Shown here: positions 43,800 through 55,825 of the stretch, in pieces
How positions within the stretch are numbered: the first letter of the stretch is position 1
Layout: each line of letters starts with the position of its first letter
Origin: Phymatolithon calcareum
Taxonomy: Eukaryota; Rhodophyta; Florideophyceae; Hapalidiales
Assembly (NCBI GenBank): GCA_977006965.1
Contig: OZ345354.1
Span: forward strand, 806,001 to 870,000
DNA length: 64,000 bases
Direction: 5' to 3'
The notes under the pieces: generated by a model
The model's input: only the letters and a program-made list of their open reading frames with translations
Told to the model about the DNA's origin: nothing
Databases searched by the model: none
Translations under genes and position numbers: made by a program

Positions 43800-45780
43800 A
43801 AAAATGAAGACTGGATTAAGTGCAAGAAGCATCGAGGCGTCATGTGGTCTGCGGTACGGAAGGCGAAAACTGGGCAATACAACACGTTTATTGCAAATAT
43901 CGATGATCAACCGCCCCGCAAAACTACAATAAAGCTGAGCAAAAATCTTCCATGTAAACGGAAGCGAGGAGCGACGAACCGAGCGTTAGGAGCACCAGTA
44001 CACCCGTGGATATTCACTGCGCATATCTCAAACGTCTGCAGTGCAGAAATGCCTTGGAACCCCTACTTGAAGCGATTCGTAATGTCGAAGTCACTGCATG
44101 AAGGTATCAAAAATGCATTCATGCGAGTCCCACGACGAAAAGCTCTCGGGAATGACAAGATCGGAGTAGAAATGCTTCAAGAAAACCCAGAAATTAGCTG
44201 CAAATTGATTACGTCACTTTGGGAAATGTGCGGCACGCTCCAATGCTTGGCGACTGAATGGCGCAGAGCGACGCTGATACCAATTCATAAAAAAGGAGCA
44301 GCGCAAATCCCAAGAAACTGCAGAATCATATCGCTAATTTGCCAAGTGCGGAAATCATAGACTCGGAGCTGGACTTGTCAATACCCAGCCGGTACAAGTT
44401 CCACCGCTTCTAACTGGGCTTCCAAAAGAATAATGTGACGAAACTTGCGGTACTAAGATCGACGAGCGCCATGAAGAGAGGCCACCGCTTCTTATCTCCG
44501 GCTGTCCACTCAAGAGAAATAGGATGGTCGAAGAATGTCGGCGCACGTTGATTCAAAGTCATCTATGTCGTAATTTCTTAAGCGTCATATTTCTGACTTG
44601 AGGAAAGTTGGCGACCTGAAGGATAAGTATCGCAACATTACGAGCGCACGCATGCGCCGCGCGGCCGCTACGGGTGGGTCAAACGCGATCCGATTCTGCA
44701 CCAAGCGCCTAGAAGCGTAAAAACGTGCAGCGACAACGTGGCTGCATGGCCGCTGGTTTTCTTCATAGTGGCGGCAAGAGCATGCTGCGTGCTTGTAAGT
44801 AAGAAGAGCCCTAGCCTGAACGAGGCTCTTCCAAATTGAATTCTAAATTAGAGCATGTTCCCGTCATATATGCCGAGACCCAATGGCAGAATCGAGCTCA
44901 GCTCACAATTTTACCTCGGATTTGGTGTAAGCGTCCTTGACCTCTCGTCAGCGTACGACCGCGTCCCTGGGAACATTCTCGAACCGCGAGTCGAGAAGTG
45001 CCTACCCTCGGATATCGCCGAGGTGGTCAAATACCTACTTGAACCGTCGTGGATTACGACGGTCGGAGACGAGTCGAAGAGATGGCTTTTGATCGGCCGT
45101 GGTGTACCGCAAAGATCCCCTCTCAGCCCCTTCCTCTACAACACCTTCATGAATACATTCACCTTAGCAGTCGAAAAGGCGCCTCGGCATATGACGAAAC
45201 ACCCTGCGATCCTGTTCGCGGACGATGTGCAGCTCCAGGCCAAAAACTCCCAGGACTTGCAATGGCTTCTGGATACGGCAACGAACTTGGTCAAGGAAAA
45301 TGGCATGACATGGAACACTGAGAAGCGAAAAAGCCAGGTTCTCATCTATGCCGGACTATTCAAGAGTAAATTCCGACTTTCGGGCAAAGAGCTGCACGAA
45401 ACCCGCTGACTCGAATACCCGGGCACAGATGATAAACAACACCAGAGTTACCCACCACGCAACGCTAAAACGCATCAATGTGGCCAACGGAATCATCTTG
45501 GCACTGAAAGATCTCGGGATCAATGCGAACAGACTGTCAAGAACATATCTATCTACAGTTTGTTAATGCAATGCAGATGGGAGTACGCGATACACCTCAC
45601 GCCATGGTCAAACGCCGTGGAAGCACAGATCAACCAAACGGAATGCCTAGTCTACTCCATAGTGTTCGGTAACTTTGCAAAAGGACACCACAGCAGAATG
45701 CGAGCCCTTTGCAGGATAACGCCGCCAAAGAGCAGGCGAGCGCATTTCGGAGAGCACTTTGCGGTTCGACTTTTTTAAAG
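43800..45780 (+). mobile_element. LINE-A-related RT, interrupted and truncated
   Basis: RT motifs in order: NRALGAPVHPWIFTAHISNV, RRKALGNDKIGVEML, WRRATLIPIHKKGA, then after a gap LDLSSAYDRVPGN, RGVPQRSPLSPFLYNTFMN and LFADDVQLQAKNSQDLQ, ending near 45780 with RWEYAIHLTPW. About 440 bp (roughly 44490-44930) do not belong to the RT and separate motif 2 from the first catalytic Asp. The catalytic residues are kept, but stops at 44358 and 45407 break the frame. Confidence 0.78.
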
Positions 45781-45789
45781 GTAGTTTTA

Positions 45790-46311
45790 ATCTTGGTTTG
45801 GCTCGGTTGGCACATTAAAACAGGTTTTGGCCAGACGGGGATCTCATGACCTCACAGCTGTAATCAACAGGAGTATTCAGGAAACGCGCGCAGCTCCGAA
45901 CAGTACGAAAGTTATAATGGACGGCGAATTCCTTGAGAGTTAACTTTTCCAAAGATTGGGAAAATCAAGCTTATTTCGGGGAAAAATTAGGCTTTGGTGA
46001 AACGGAAGGTTTCACCCCAGTTATCATAGGTAGCAGTGATGCACGCAGGCACTAGACAGGAGTCGGCGAAGGCACGGAGCGACAGAGCCGAGGGCTTTAC
46101 AACGACTTCATTTTCCTTGTCCCACCCACCGCACCCTAGGGTTGACAGAGAGGGCTCCTGTATATAAGTGAGCTAGCCTGGTTTTCTGCCTGCACTCCGG
46201 TTGAGCAAGCTGAGCGCATTTCTATTGACCAAACGACTCCCAAGAGTTTACTTGGTTTGCTCGTAGGTCTAAGCTAGGAATTCACTGCTCAGAATTGACG
46301 AGCACAACCTT
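45790..46311. other. No gene; possible LTR-like promoter
   Basis: TGTATATAAGTGAGC (about 46160) is a TATA-like box in a GC-richer context. No partner copy was found in the window. Confidence 0.3.
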
Positions 46312-46359
46312 GAGTGTCTCCACAATATCACGGTTAACCGTGGTATTGTGGAGACACTC
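46312..46359. repeat. 48-bp palindrome, no loop
   Basis: Two 24-nt arms meet at GGTT/AACC with a single T:G mismatch. It lies just before the LINE-B copy at 46370. Confidence 0.9.
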
Positions 46360-46365
46360 TGCTAA

Positions 46366-46735
46366 AATTCAAGTTTATTTTGGGGCTTTTAAAAAAGCCC
46401 CACAGACTTCCGAAGATATGAGCAAGGCTTCCTCTGATGCTACCTACCTTTGTGCAGCTCACGAAACGCCCGCCAAAAATGGCGGACGGGAAAACTCAGG
46501 ATTCAAGGTAACCTTATCTCAGTCCGCTTACAGGTTTGTTGGTGCTTGGACTCGACAGCTTTTTGCCTTGCCTTCTTCGTTCTCCATGCGTTCTTTGAGT
46601 GTCTTGCTAAATAGTAAGAGCTCATCTAGCGCATTTTCTGCTTCCAGTCTTTTTTCTCCTTCGAGGTCGTACCCTGCTGGCGTGCGTTCAAGGGTCTCCA
46701 TCTGCTCTCTGGCTCTGGTGCCGAATTCTTGAGCC
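46366..46735 (-). mobile_element. LINE-B 3'-end insert
   Basis: Same segment as at 9.2 and 40.7 kb. The terminus is altered: GGGGCTTTTAAAAAAGCCCC makes a small hairpin. No clear target duplication. Confidence 0.78.
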
Positions 46736-47205
46736 CTACTTGTTGTTGACACCTGTGGGAATCTTCCACAGACATACTGCAGCCTGTGCTTCACCCTTGG
46801 GGAACTTGAGGATTGCTGGTAATTCTCTTGTCTTGTCGTACGGAATCTTCCTTTTCCGCTTCGATTCGAGGCGGTCTCCGTCCATTGTCAGAAATTTAGA
46901 TCAAAGTGTTTGCGAAGACTGGTTTGTTGGGGTATTCTTTACAGCTTCACCGAACGGCTCGCTGGTCTCCATCGCGGCGATATCTTTCCTTTTGTACTGC
47001 CATTCATGGTTGTTTCTGCTCTCAGGCGCTTCATTTGAATACATACGTTCTTTCGCCTTGTTCTTTCTCAGCTTTTTGACGGCCAAGATTTCTCGTTGAT
47101 GTGGGTTCGTCTGGATCCGGCACAGGAGACGGAGCCTTTCCGTCCCCCCTCGGGCCAGTAGCCCGAACATTTTGTTGAAGAATTTTACTTCTACTTCCTT
47201 GACGG

Positions 47206-49370
47206 GGGATATGTGTTGATTTATTTTAAAAGCTCCCAAGGCCTCTCTTGAAGAGTAACAGGGCCGCTTTCGCACGATTTTCTAAGCTCACGTAGTTTGA
47301 CTGTTCAGTACAACCTTGATTCGTATTTCTCTCCCAACAAGTGCTCCAGTTAGTCGCTTTCTTCCTTGACGGCATTGCGTACTCCCAGCGTGGCTGTAGT
47401 AGCGCCTTGTATATCTGAATAAACTTCTGTATACTTGACCCTTTCTTGAACACTCCCAGTTTACGCAACTCGTACACGGCCATCCTTGCTTTCTTTACTG
47501 GTTGCATCAATAGCGTATCTGTGACTCCTCCGTGGTCTAGGGACACTCCAAGGTACGTGACCTCCGGAACATGTGCTAGAACCTTGTTCGCGAGCTTGAA
47601 TGTCTTGCCCAATGTTTTCGCTTTTGCCTTGTTTGTGTTCCACGTCATCTCTCGCTCTTGTGCCAACTGGGTAGCTATATCCAATAGTCCATATGGTGCA
47701 GCGAGGGATTTCACAGAACGAAGAACATCGTCTGCTAAAGGATAGCCGGAACCTAGGCCCAAGTTTTTGATGCCCGGCTCATTCGCTCGGCGAATTCATC
47801 CCTAAAGATGTTGTAGAGGCTTGGACTGAGAGGGGACCCTTGGGGGACCCCCCCTGTCCACTAGAAACCAGTTTCTGTTCTCATTACCAATTGTTGATAC
47901 CCAGGATGGTGTCAGGAACGCCTCGGCCAATGCGCAGATTTCCTTGGGCAGTACATGTCTCATTCCGTTCACTAAGTGTACTCTCGGAACTGTGTCGTAG
48001 GCAGCCTTAAGTTCCAATACAGCTACACATCTCTGATCCTCTTTTAGTAGCTCAGTAACTCTTAGGATGGCCAGTTCAGTGCTCTTCCCATTTTGGAACC
48101 CAAGCTGATACTGTAGATTGCGGGATTCTGTTTGCCGAACTCCTCCGTCACTGGTCTGCAGTTGATGGATATTTTCTGGCTTGCTTGCTCTGTGAAGCCA
48201 CAGGACCGCTCACAGGACGAATACCTATAACGTCCTAATCGCCTCTTCAATACCGGTGCTCCTCTCAAGTGCCTAGAGTGGAGGTGCTCGTCATGTGCGG
48301 ACTGTACTTGTGTCGGATTGAGTTCCGTCTCGTCAGCGTTACTGTCCTTTCTCGTTACTCGTCGCGGCAAGATTTACCGGCCAGTAGTTTATACATTCTC
48401 CGTCGCTTATTGTGAGCCGCAGTAGTTTGGTAAGCTATCTGACCTCCCCATATGGGTGTCCGCTTACCTGCCCATGGTAGGTCATCTTCAATCTAGTGTG
48501 TTGTCTCCGTCTAGTACTTAGGCTCTTCGACCAACCTCAGAAGGTGAGGGGATCGATCATCGACCAATAAGTATCATCCATCGACTGGCTACCATCGAGT
48601 ATCTACGGGATGGACTATCGATATCGATCAACGATGAAGTAAACCTCTTCATTCAACCCCACACATCTGAGCTGTCATTGTTGGACCACGCATATTCGGC
48701 CATTCCCATGGCGGCCCCTGGCATGACCGGTTCTACAGATACCAGTGGTTTGAGTATTCTGTGCGCAGCTTCATATCAATATCTGTCTCAATGATTTTCC
48801 TTGGGTGACTCAGCAGGGAATTCGGGCGGTAGTTTCCGTTGCCCCCTTCTTGTGTATTGGGACGAGGAATACTTTCTGCCAGTGCAGAGGCGTGTCTCCA
48901 CACCTCCCGCAGGCCCCCCACAAGGCTGTAAACACTTCAGCGTTGAACGTTATATCGACTTTTAGCATTTCAGCCTTCACCTCGTCTAAGCCCAATGCCT
49001 TTCCGTTTGGTGCTTTTCGGATAGCCGCTTCAATTTTTGTCCTCATGTCCTCGGCACAGGAGAATTTTCTTAGTCCGGTTGCCACTTTTCGGCGCTATGG
49101 CGTGTCGCCGAGATGTGGGCTGAGAATTTAGCGTAATTCATGGGGCTTCCTGTCATCTTGTTTCTTAGCGTTCTTCTCCGAATTTTCTTTTTCATCTTGG
49201 CAAGTTGCTTCAAAGCCGCTGGTCCATCCTTCTCGTCGAGCTCGGCAATGTATTCTTGATACTGCACTTTCTTCCCCTTGTTCACCAAGGTTCTGACTTG
49301 GTACTTACACTCGTGGTAACGACCCCAGTCTTCCGATGAGTGGGATGATCTGGCTTTCGCTGTTTGACTG
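47206..49370 (-). mobile_element. LINE-A-related copy, RT part, interrupted by a TIR element
   Basis: On the minus strand: linker (EYIAELDEKDGPAALKQLAKM), RT with IRKAPNGKALGLDEVKAEML, VPIHKKGA and NYRPNSLLSHPRKIIE, then a break, then LELKAAYDTVPR (first Asp), VDRGGPPRVP and LADDVLRSVKSL (catalytic pair), continuing to RWEYAMPS and the 3' end GGGGGATATG (as on +). The endonuclease is missing. The break (48111-48738) is an inserted element. Stops and frameshifts make it inactive. Confidence 0.85.
48111..48738. mobile_element. 628-bp TIR element inside the LINE-A RT
   Basis: The ends are CTGTAGATTG and GGTTCTACAG, giving a 6-7 bp terminal inverted repeat CTGTAG(A). ATA flanks both sides (48108-48110 and 48739-48741), and removing the element restores the RT reading NHW-Y-QLGF, as in other copies. 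No transposase is encoded, so it would be non-autonomous. A longer relative begins at 16897. Superfamily not assigned; a 3-bp duplication is compatible with CACTA or Harbinger types. Confidence 0.68.
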
Positions 49371-49379
49371 TTACGCGTA

Positions 49380-49970
49380 AAGGAGGAGATCGTAAAGAGA
49401 ACAAGCGACGAGAGCAAAAGCGTGGACATAGAGTTTGTGGAGAGAGACAGCTGTATCTGCAAGAACACGAACTCCTACGAGACAAGGCTAAACGAGCTGT
49501 AGCTGGATTAGTCACCCCCAAACATGAGCAACTGCGCCTTGACCAGGTCTGGAGTGAAAAGGAATACGAGAAAGCACGTAAGATTGTCGTTGATTTTAAC
49601 GAAAGAGCGCACCCGGCAATAATAATAATGAATGTTTATTTCCCTATGGGGTTAGCAAGCAGTGCTTCTATTTTTGCCTCTACCTAGATTACGGCAGGGC
49701 GCCAATCCTACTAGCTAATAGTAAGCACAATTCTTCCCTGTCTGGCGCTAGTCATTAGACGATTCGATCCAAAGCAATTGCCGTGGTTCCACGTCACCCG
49801 GCAGTACAAAATCCAGTCGCGAAAACACCGACTTATCGCAATTAAGTGGTTTTTGGTCGCTTCCCACCACGAAACCCATCGGCTTGCATTGAACAATTCG
49901 AAGCTGTCGGGGAGAAATGCCTAAGAACCCTACAGAGGAATGTAAACAGCAATAGAAAACCTTCTGGAAC
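49380..49970. other. No gene recognised
   Basis: A 107-codon + frame (49364-49687) encodes a charged helical product (EHELLRDKAKRAVAGLV, SEKEYEKARKIVVDF). It ends in AATAATAATAATG, which reversed looks like an (ATT)n retroelement tail on the minus strand. Probably transposon-derived. Confidence 0.3.
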
Positions 49971-49982
49971 TAAAGATCCATA

Positions 49983-50236
49983 CAGGCTACGAGATTGACC
50001 AGCTACCGTGAGCATCCGAAATTGTTTCCAACCCGGGTCATCCCTTTGAAGAACGGCGGCTGAAGATTGGCTCCGTGGAGATTTTGATGACAAGCTATCC
50101 GAAGGTCTGCACTTTGTGCAGCTTTGGAGCTGTTGTGACGTCAAGAACCACTCGTATCTGCTAAAGTCTACTGTAACCGTAAGGATGTGGAGTTGTTCTA
50201 GGACAACTTCAGAGACCTGCATTAAAAGAAAGAAAG
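49983..50236 (+). mobile_element. SINE2, longest copy, with 11-bp target duplication
   Basis: AAAGATCCATA at 49972-49982 and 50237-50247 brackets the element. It starts CAGGCTACGAGATTGACC and ends GCATTAAAAGAAAGAAAG. No pol III boxes are evident. The 3' part reads like the end of an RNase H-type LINE ORF, so it may be a short LINE derivative rather than a true SINE. Confidence 0.82.
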
Positions 50237-50690
50237 AAAGATCCATATGACAGAAGCTACTATATATATATTATTGTGATGTGATCTTATTTGGGAAATG
50301 GCATTTAATTGCGTGGACAGATACCAACAATAAGCTGCTCAGGTGTTGGAGAATGACGGTGTTGAGGGCTTCGAAAATAAAACTTACAATTTCCCCCAGG
50401 GCCAGATTGTTGCTTTTCTGGTCATGAAATTCTCCCCAACACAATACTGGACGTACTGGCAACACTTCGTGGTTCCACACGGAACTCATTCCCAAAATGA
50501 GCCGCATTCTTTACAAAAAACTTTTACTTTCCCTTCCGCTACAAATACTACTCATTGCGACCATCTATTCTACACCCCAAAGTTGCTCTGAACAAAACTG
50601 AAACGGGACGTCTCTACACTTCCTGTTAGAAGGACAAGCTACCAGCGCAGAATTCTGGCGCTTTGAAAATTGCTCCTGAAGTGTGAGTTT

Positions 50691-52261
50691 TCATATCGGG
50701 TAACAAATCTCCCCATCTCGCGCGCATCGCCTGCTGCGCAGAATTTCCGCAGCTTCAAACGCCATCTCAAGGCTCTGATCGAGGTTAAGCCGTGGATCGC
50801 AAAGCGATTCATATCGCGCTGCCAGATCATTCGACGTAAGTTCGCGCATGCCGCCGAGACACTCCGTGACGGGCTTGCCGGTCATTTCAAAGTGCAGTCC
50901 ACCGGCCGCGGTGCCCTCTGCCTCATGTACTGCAAAGAAGCCTCTCACCTCCTTCATAATTCTGTCCATTGACCTCGTCTTGTAACCACTATCAGAAGTG
51001 AAGGTATTTCCATGCATGCTGTCCGACATCCACACGACCTTTCGCCCTTCACGCTGCACTGCTCGCACCAGAGATGGAAGAGCCTTCTCTATATTATCCG
51101 CACCCATGCGCGTGATGAGAGTGAGTCGTCCAGGAATATTGTCAGGGTTCAGCTTATCTATCAATCGCAGTAACTCTTCTGGCGTCATTGTCGGGCCCAC
51201 TTTCACACCGATTGCTGCACAGCGAAACGTCGTTGGAAGTTGAGTTAGATATGTCCGACGAAAGATAGATTGAAGAAATGATGGATAAACTTACGATTCA
51301 TAATACCACTTGCGAATTCAATATGCGCATCTTCATAACCACGCGTGCGCTCCCCGATCCAGATGAAGTGTCCGCTGCCTGCGTAATACTCACCAGTTTC
51401 CACGTCCTGAGATACAAGCGACTCCTCATATGGCAGCAAAAGTCCCTCATGCGATGTGTACACCGAAGTAGACGTAGTGATAGGACTAGACTCACTAAGT
51501 CCGCAAACATCCATGAACTCTAAAGCCTCAGCAATTCGTTCCGCAGTGCGCATATAATGTCTCCCTTTGTCCGTTGGGGCCGACCAGTCGAGCCCCCATC
51601 TGCGCACATTCTTAAGGTCCGCATATCCCCCAGACGCGAGAGCACGGACCAAATTGGTGGTACCAGCGCTCCTGAAGTAAGCGGTCATCATTCGGTTCGG
51701 ATCCGGTATTCTTTCCTCCGGTGTGAAGGCCGAACCGTTGACAATTTCACCACGATAACTTGGAAGTTCAATACCGTCCTTAATTTCCATGTCACTGCTT
51801 CGAGGCTTCGCATACTGGCCACCGAGTCGACCAATTTTCACCACGGGTTCACGAGAACCCCACATCAACACCACGGCCATTTTGAACAGTGCTCGGAGAG
51901 TGCCTGCAATGCCGTCAGCAGTCTCATTCAAATCTTCGGCACAATCACCACCTTGTAGCACAAACGCATGGCCATCACAAGCGGCGGCCAGTTGCTCGCG
52001 CAAGGAGCGCAATTCATCAGTTCCCACAAGAGCTGGGGCGGAATTCAATTTGCGTTCGACATCGGCGAGTTCGGCGGCATCCGGGTAGATGGGTTGCTGC
52101 TTCGCGATGCGGTCGCGCCAGCTACCTGGCGTCCATACTCGTTTGGATGTTTTCGGACGGCTTCCGAGGACTGCTGTCGGCAAGCGTTGTTGACGATGTT
52201 GCAGCGATGGCGTGCGACGCAAGGGGAGAGGTTGCGTGGGAAGGAAGGCGGCTGAGGTCAT
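50691..52261 (-). CDS. DHS: Class II (plant-type) DAHP synthase, two exons
   Basis: Condenses phosphoenolpyruvate with erythrose 4-phosphate to DAHP, the first step of the shikimate pathway to aromatic amino acids. Exon 1 is 52261-51295 and exon 2 is 51214-50691. The 80-nt intron (GTAAGT...GTGCAG) must be removed to join GIMN with PIGVKVG, and the product has 496 residues. Conserved class II blocks include [10 protein letters not shown] (101-110, metal-binding Cys), [13 protein letters not shown] (142-154), [29 protein letters not shown] (301-307), then in exon 2 [18 protein letters not shown] and [15 protein letters not shown]. The N terminus ([16 protein letters not shown]) with an early Phe fits a red-algal plastid leader. 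No regulatory domain is fused. The metal ligands look intact, so the gene is probably functional. Confidence 0.95.
51215..51294 (-). other. Spliceosomal intron of the DAHP synthase gene
   Basis: 80 nt, 5' site C|GTAAGT, 3' site GTGCAG|CAATC, phase 1. It interrupts the codon for Pro in the conserved NP(I/L)G motif. Confidence 0.93.
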
Positions 52262-53369
52262 CTTGGTACACAGGTTGAGATGATGATTTATCGACGCTGG
52301 ATAAGATAGAATGTTGTCTTTATACTAAATGCGGATCCAGGTTTCATTACTAACACAGCGATGCTCACTCATTGTATCATATCAATATCTGTGATAAGCG
52401 TTTCAATTGGCTGTTGTAATTGATGGAGTGGACGAGAATCAAGGGTGGTATACCACCTATAGCTTCTGGAGAGCTGAGCGAATCAAAGGAGGTAAGCAGG
52501 TCACATTTCTTTCCGTCAGAGAAAATCAACGGGTAGCCTAGATGGATAGTAAAATCACCTTGCTGACTGCGTACTTACTGACTCCACGTCATTCGTCCAA
52601 TGATTAGGATAGGGCATCATCTGGTGAGGGCGTGTCCATGAGCGAGCAGTGAGAATACGATGCCCAGTCGATCTAACCACTCTCTTGTTGGCTGCTTTGA
52701 ATCGGGTCTGTGAAGTTCTCTCGGTTCCTAGTTTTTCTTCATCCGACGCCGATGTTGTGCATCATCTCATTGTCGTCTGGTCAGAAGCATGTTTCTACGA
52801 GAAAGGAAATCATGATAATCGGACACATACATATATTTCCAGTGTTCGCTTTCCACGGGGTTTAAGTCCTCTAACGGAAATGCATCTGTTAAAGCTGCAC
52901 GAGAGTGGCTTGAGAGAAAAGAACATACAAACACACTCCGTGCAGGCTCTTCGAATTCTGCCAATTCAATACGCTGTTCTGACATTCGAATATTATTTTC
53001 GAAACGTAGCATAAAGGAAGATAATCTGGATATTCATTGTGTCCCTTCGTCGCATCCTACAGCTGAGAGTCCGATGCAAAGCACCATGACAATTTCATTG
53101 CTTCAGACCTTGCTCACAGTACCAGCACACTTGCCCGGAAATATCAAGACGCCTTGCATAGCCAAGAGCAGTTCGAATTCGCTCCGAGTCGGGGCTACAC
53201 AACCTTTAAATAAAATAATTTCTTAACCATTCTTTCATCCTCCCTCTCACACTATACACGAGTTTATCATCCGCCTTCGTATCAGACGTACATACAATAG
53301 ATAGGGTAGTTGACGCTGGATATACTTACTGCTACAGCCAAAGAGATGTCATTGGGAAGGCATGAAAGC
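52262..53369. other. No gene recognised; upstream region of DAHP synthase
   Basis: A 121-codon + frame (52649-53014) has no recognisable motif. The first few hundred bases should hold the DAHP synthase promoter. Confidence 0.4.
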
Positions 53370-53540
53370 GCTCGACGCAAGTTTATTGGACGAGACGGTA
53401 CCAAGACTATTGAGGAATTATGCCGTGAGAAACCACTAGACGTATGATACTCAAGTTTCTGAAGAATGAGAAGCTATTTTCGAACAGCTTCAGACGCTTA
53501 CCTTTTGCGTGAGCGATCTTTCCGCAATAAAGAAAGAAAG
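53370..53540 (+). mobile_element. 3' end of an RNase H-type LINE
   Basis: DGTKTIEELCREKPLDV matches the C-terminal text at 43.65 kb, and the tail is GCAATAAAGAAAGAAAG. This is the clearest link between that LINE tail and the tails of SINE1 and SINE2. Confidence 0.65.
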
Positions 53541-53544
53541 CGCT

Positions 53545-54336
53545 CCATTGACGTTTGAAATACTGTGCCGCCTTGTGCACAAGATAGACACGCAACTATA
53601 GTTCACGGCCTTGAGGAGGGGCCTATTCCTCTCTGCAACATCTCCAGCCCTCAACAGCATTCCTGATATTCAATGGACATCTACTTTCACAGCGCAAGGG
53701 GAAGCAAAGCGAGTAGGATGAGGAGTTTTTAATAAATTTGGAATTTATTAAACCCCCTCAGCAACACTCATGAGACTACAAGAGAGATGCGTTTCGGTTG
53801 CTACTTCTCCGGACGAGGAGTGCTAAAGCCGTTCTCCAGGTCTTGAACTCGCAATCCTCATAAGGAGTGGCGACGGAGTGACTTCTTAGAAAGAAGCCTC
53901 GGTAGAATGAGTTAAATTTAAACCCACGGCCTAATCGGTGACGTCAATTCGGTGGTCGCGCATGCCTAATGTATCTCCAGCAGGGATGAGTACTGATGTG
54001 CCGCAAATACTTTTTCTAGTTGCCGAAGGAGATTCCCTAGCTAACACCGCATTTAGGTGTGAGCATACACAGGAAAAAGCAAAGTGTATAGACCAGCCAG
54101 CTGTAACAGGCAAGCGTTATATTGACATCAAACGTTGTGAAACGATAAACCGTACTGAAAGACGATATTTGACGTTGGTATAAAACTGAGTGTGCGTGGA
54201 GGCTGTCTCTCTCATGCTTGTGTTTTCTAATGTTCTATTAGAGCAAGTCTACCGGTGAACCTATAGATCTGGTCAAAATGCCAAATTTTTGTCGCCCAAA
54301 ATAGATTGAGTGCAGTGCAACTCTATCGGTCCAAAA
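53545..54336. other. No gene recognised
   Basis: Contains a short palindrome (TAATAAATT..AATTTATTA, about 53732-53751) and short frames only. Confidence 0.35.
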
Positions 54337-54351
54337 CCTATAGTTGAAACT

Positions 54352-54557
54352 TTTTTTTTTTTTTTCCTTTCAAGTTTATTTAAAAGCCCCACAGACTTCC
54401 GAAGATATGGGCAAGGCTTCCTCTGATGCTACCTACCTTTGTGTAGCTCACAAAACGTCCACTAGAATGGCGGACGGGAAAACTCAGGACTCAAAGTAGT
54501 CCTATTTCAGTCCTCTACGGGATTGTTGGTGCTTGGTCTCGACCACTTTTTGTCTTG
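54352..54557 (-). mobile_element. LINE-B 3'-end insert, 206 bp, with 15-bp target duplication
   Basis: CCTATAGTTGAAACT at 54337-54351 and 54558-54572 flanks it. The poly(A) tail appears as the T run following the left duplication. It is the shortest LINE-B copy, truncated within the region of the copy at 40.7 kb. Confidence 0.93.
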
Positions 54558-55126
54558 CCTATAGTTGAAACTGTCTCAAAATAGTGAAAGAAAAACAAGG
54601 AATGAAAACATAAATCTTCTATAAAATTGGAGCCGGTCGATTTCCCTGCATTACGGCATGACGCGGATTGTTTTGAGATTCCGTTCTGGCCGTGATATGT
54701 AGCACCACTGGAAACTCTAATCATTCTGGCGCGTTTTTTTACGTCTGTCATCGGGCCTCGGGTGTGGACACAACTGTCCCGTGCCATAAGTAGCCATTTG
54801 GCAATTTGTTTGGCATTTTGTCGACCGATAGAGATGCCACCAGAGCTGCTTCCAAGTGTTTTTACGATTTGACCACGCCGGTAGACTTGCTCTTAGCCGA
54901 GATGTGTCTGGCTAGTATAGCCATTTTGACCATTAAAATTATATCTGTAAATCTACTTCTTCAAAAGGTTTGTGTACTTGTGAATCAATGATGTCCGCGC
55001 ACTTTAGGATCATGGAAGGGACTAGCACATTTGAGCCTTCTAACCCTAATCAATTCTCATCACCTACGCGTTCAAGTACGAACCACGCCCTGAGCAAAGT
55101 GTCACATGGTCGGCTTGCGAAGGGAG

Positions 55127-55345
55127 ATTTTTTTGAACTTTTTTTAAAAGCCTCACAATCTTACGAATATACGGGCAAGGCTTCCTCAGTTTCTACCTTA
55201 CAGTGTGTAGACCGCTCGATGGTCAGCCCTTTCTTGAATATTCCAAGTGTACGCAACTCGTACATGGCGGACCTTGCCTTCCTCAGCAGTTGCATCATTC
55301 TGCGAAAGGAGATGCCCTGGAACAATTGCCGAGAATTAGAAAATG
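55127..55345 (-). mobile_element. Diverged LINE 3' end, RT C-terminal part
   Basis: The terminus TTTTTAAAAGCCTCACA resembles LINE-B. The minus-strand frame LLRKARSAMYELRTLGIFKKG matches VKKARMAVYELRKLGVFKKG of the LINE-A relative at 47.4 kb, linking the B-type terminus to an A-type RT. Confidence 0.6.
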
Positions 55346-55414
55346 GAGGAGAGAAGGTTGTAGACACGCAATGCTGCACGAGCGTAAGGAGGGACACTCA
55401 CACTCTCAGGGAGA

Positions 55415-55625
55415 ACATACCAACCAATTGAGATTGTTAGAGTAGTGTCTGTTAGTGCTCCCCCTCTTTGTACAGGGTGTGCATTTCTCGCCCCTGCTCT
55501 ATTTAAGCGGCGATCCTAAATCGCACCTTAGACTGGAGCATCTCATCTTCTCATCGGAGAGAGATCACCCCTTTTCATGATAAACCCAACCTTATCTTAA
55601 CACTCCCAGTGATTACAAGGTTCTT
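55415..55625 (+). repeat. LTR-like segment, copy 2
   Basis: Contains CTATTTAAGCGG (TATA-like), then CATCTCATCTTCTCATCGG, AGAGAGATCACCCCTTTTCA and GTGATTACAA, all shared with copy 3 at 56.6 kb and, more diverged, with copy 1 at 24.7 kb. Confidence 0.55.
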
Positions 55626-55825
55626 ATTTAAACATTAATAACCCATCTGCAGAATTTTCCCCGCTTCATTGCAGGGTTTTTTGTGATGCCAAGAGTTGTG
55701 CTCCGACCTCCCCCATGGGAGAAGACCATCACATTCTGGTAGTTTGGTAGGACATAGATTCCGGCCTGAGTGGTGTGCCGCAATGCCCAAGGAAGCTGGG
55801 AGAGAGAACAGTAGGATATGAAAGG

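Noticed and set aside
48570-48625. A meaningful cluster of ATCGAT motifs
   Set aside because: Short, irregularly spaced and inside the TIR element; no second example in the relative at 16.9 kb.
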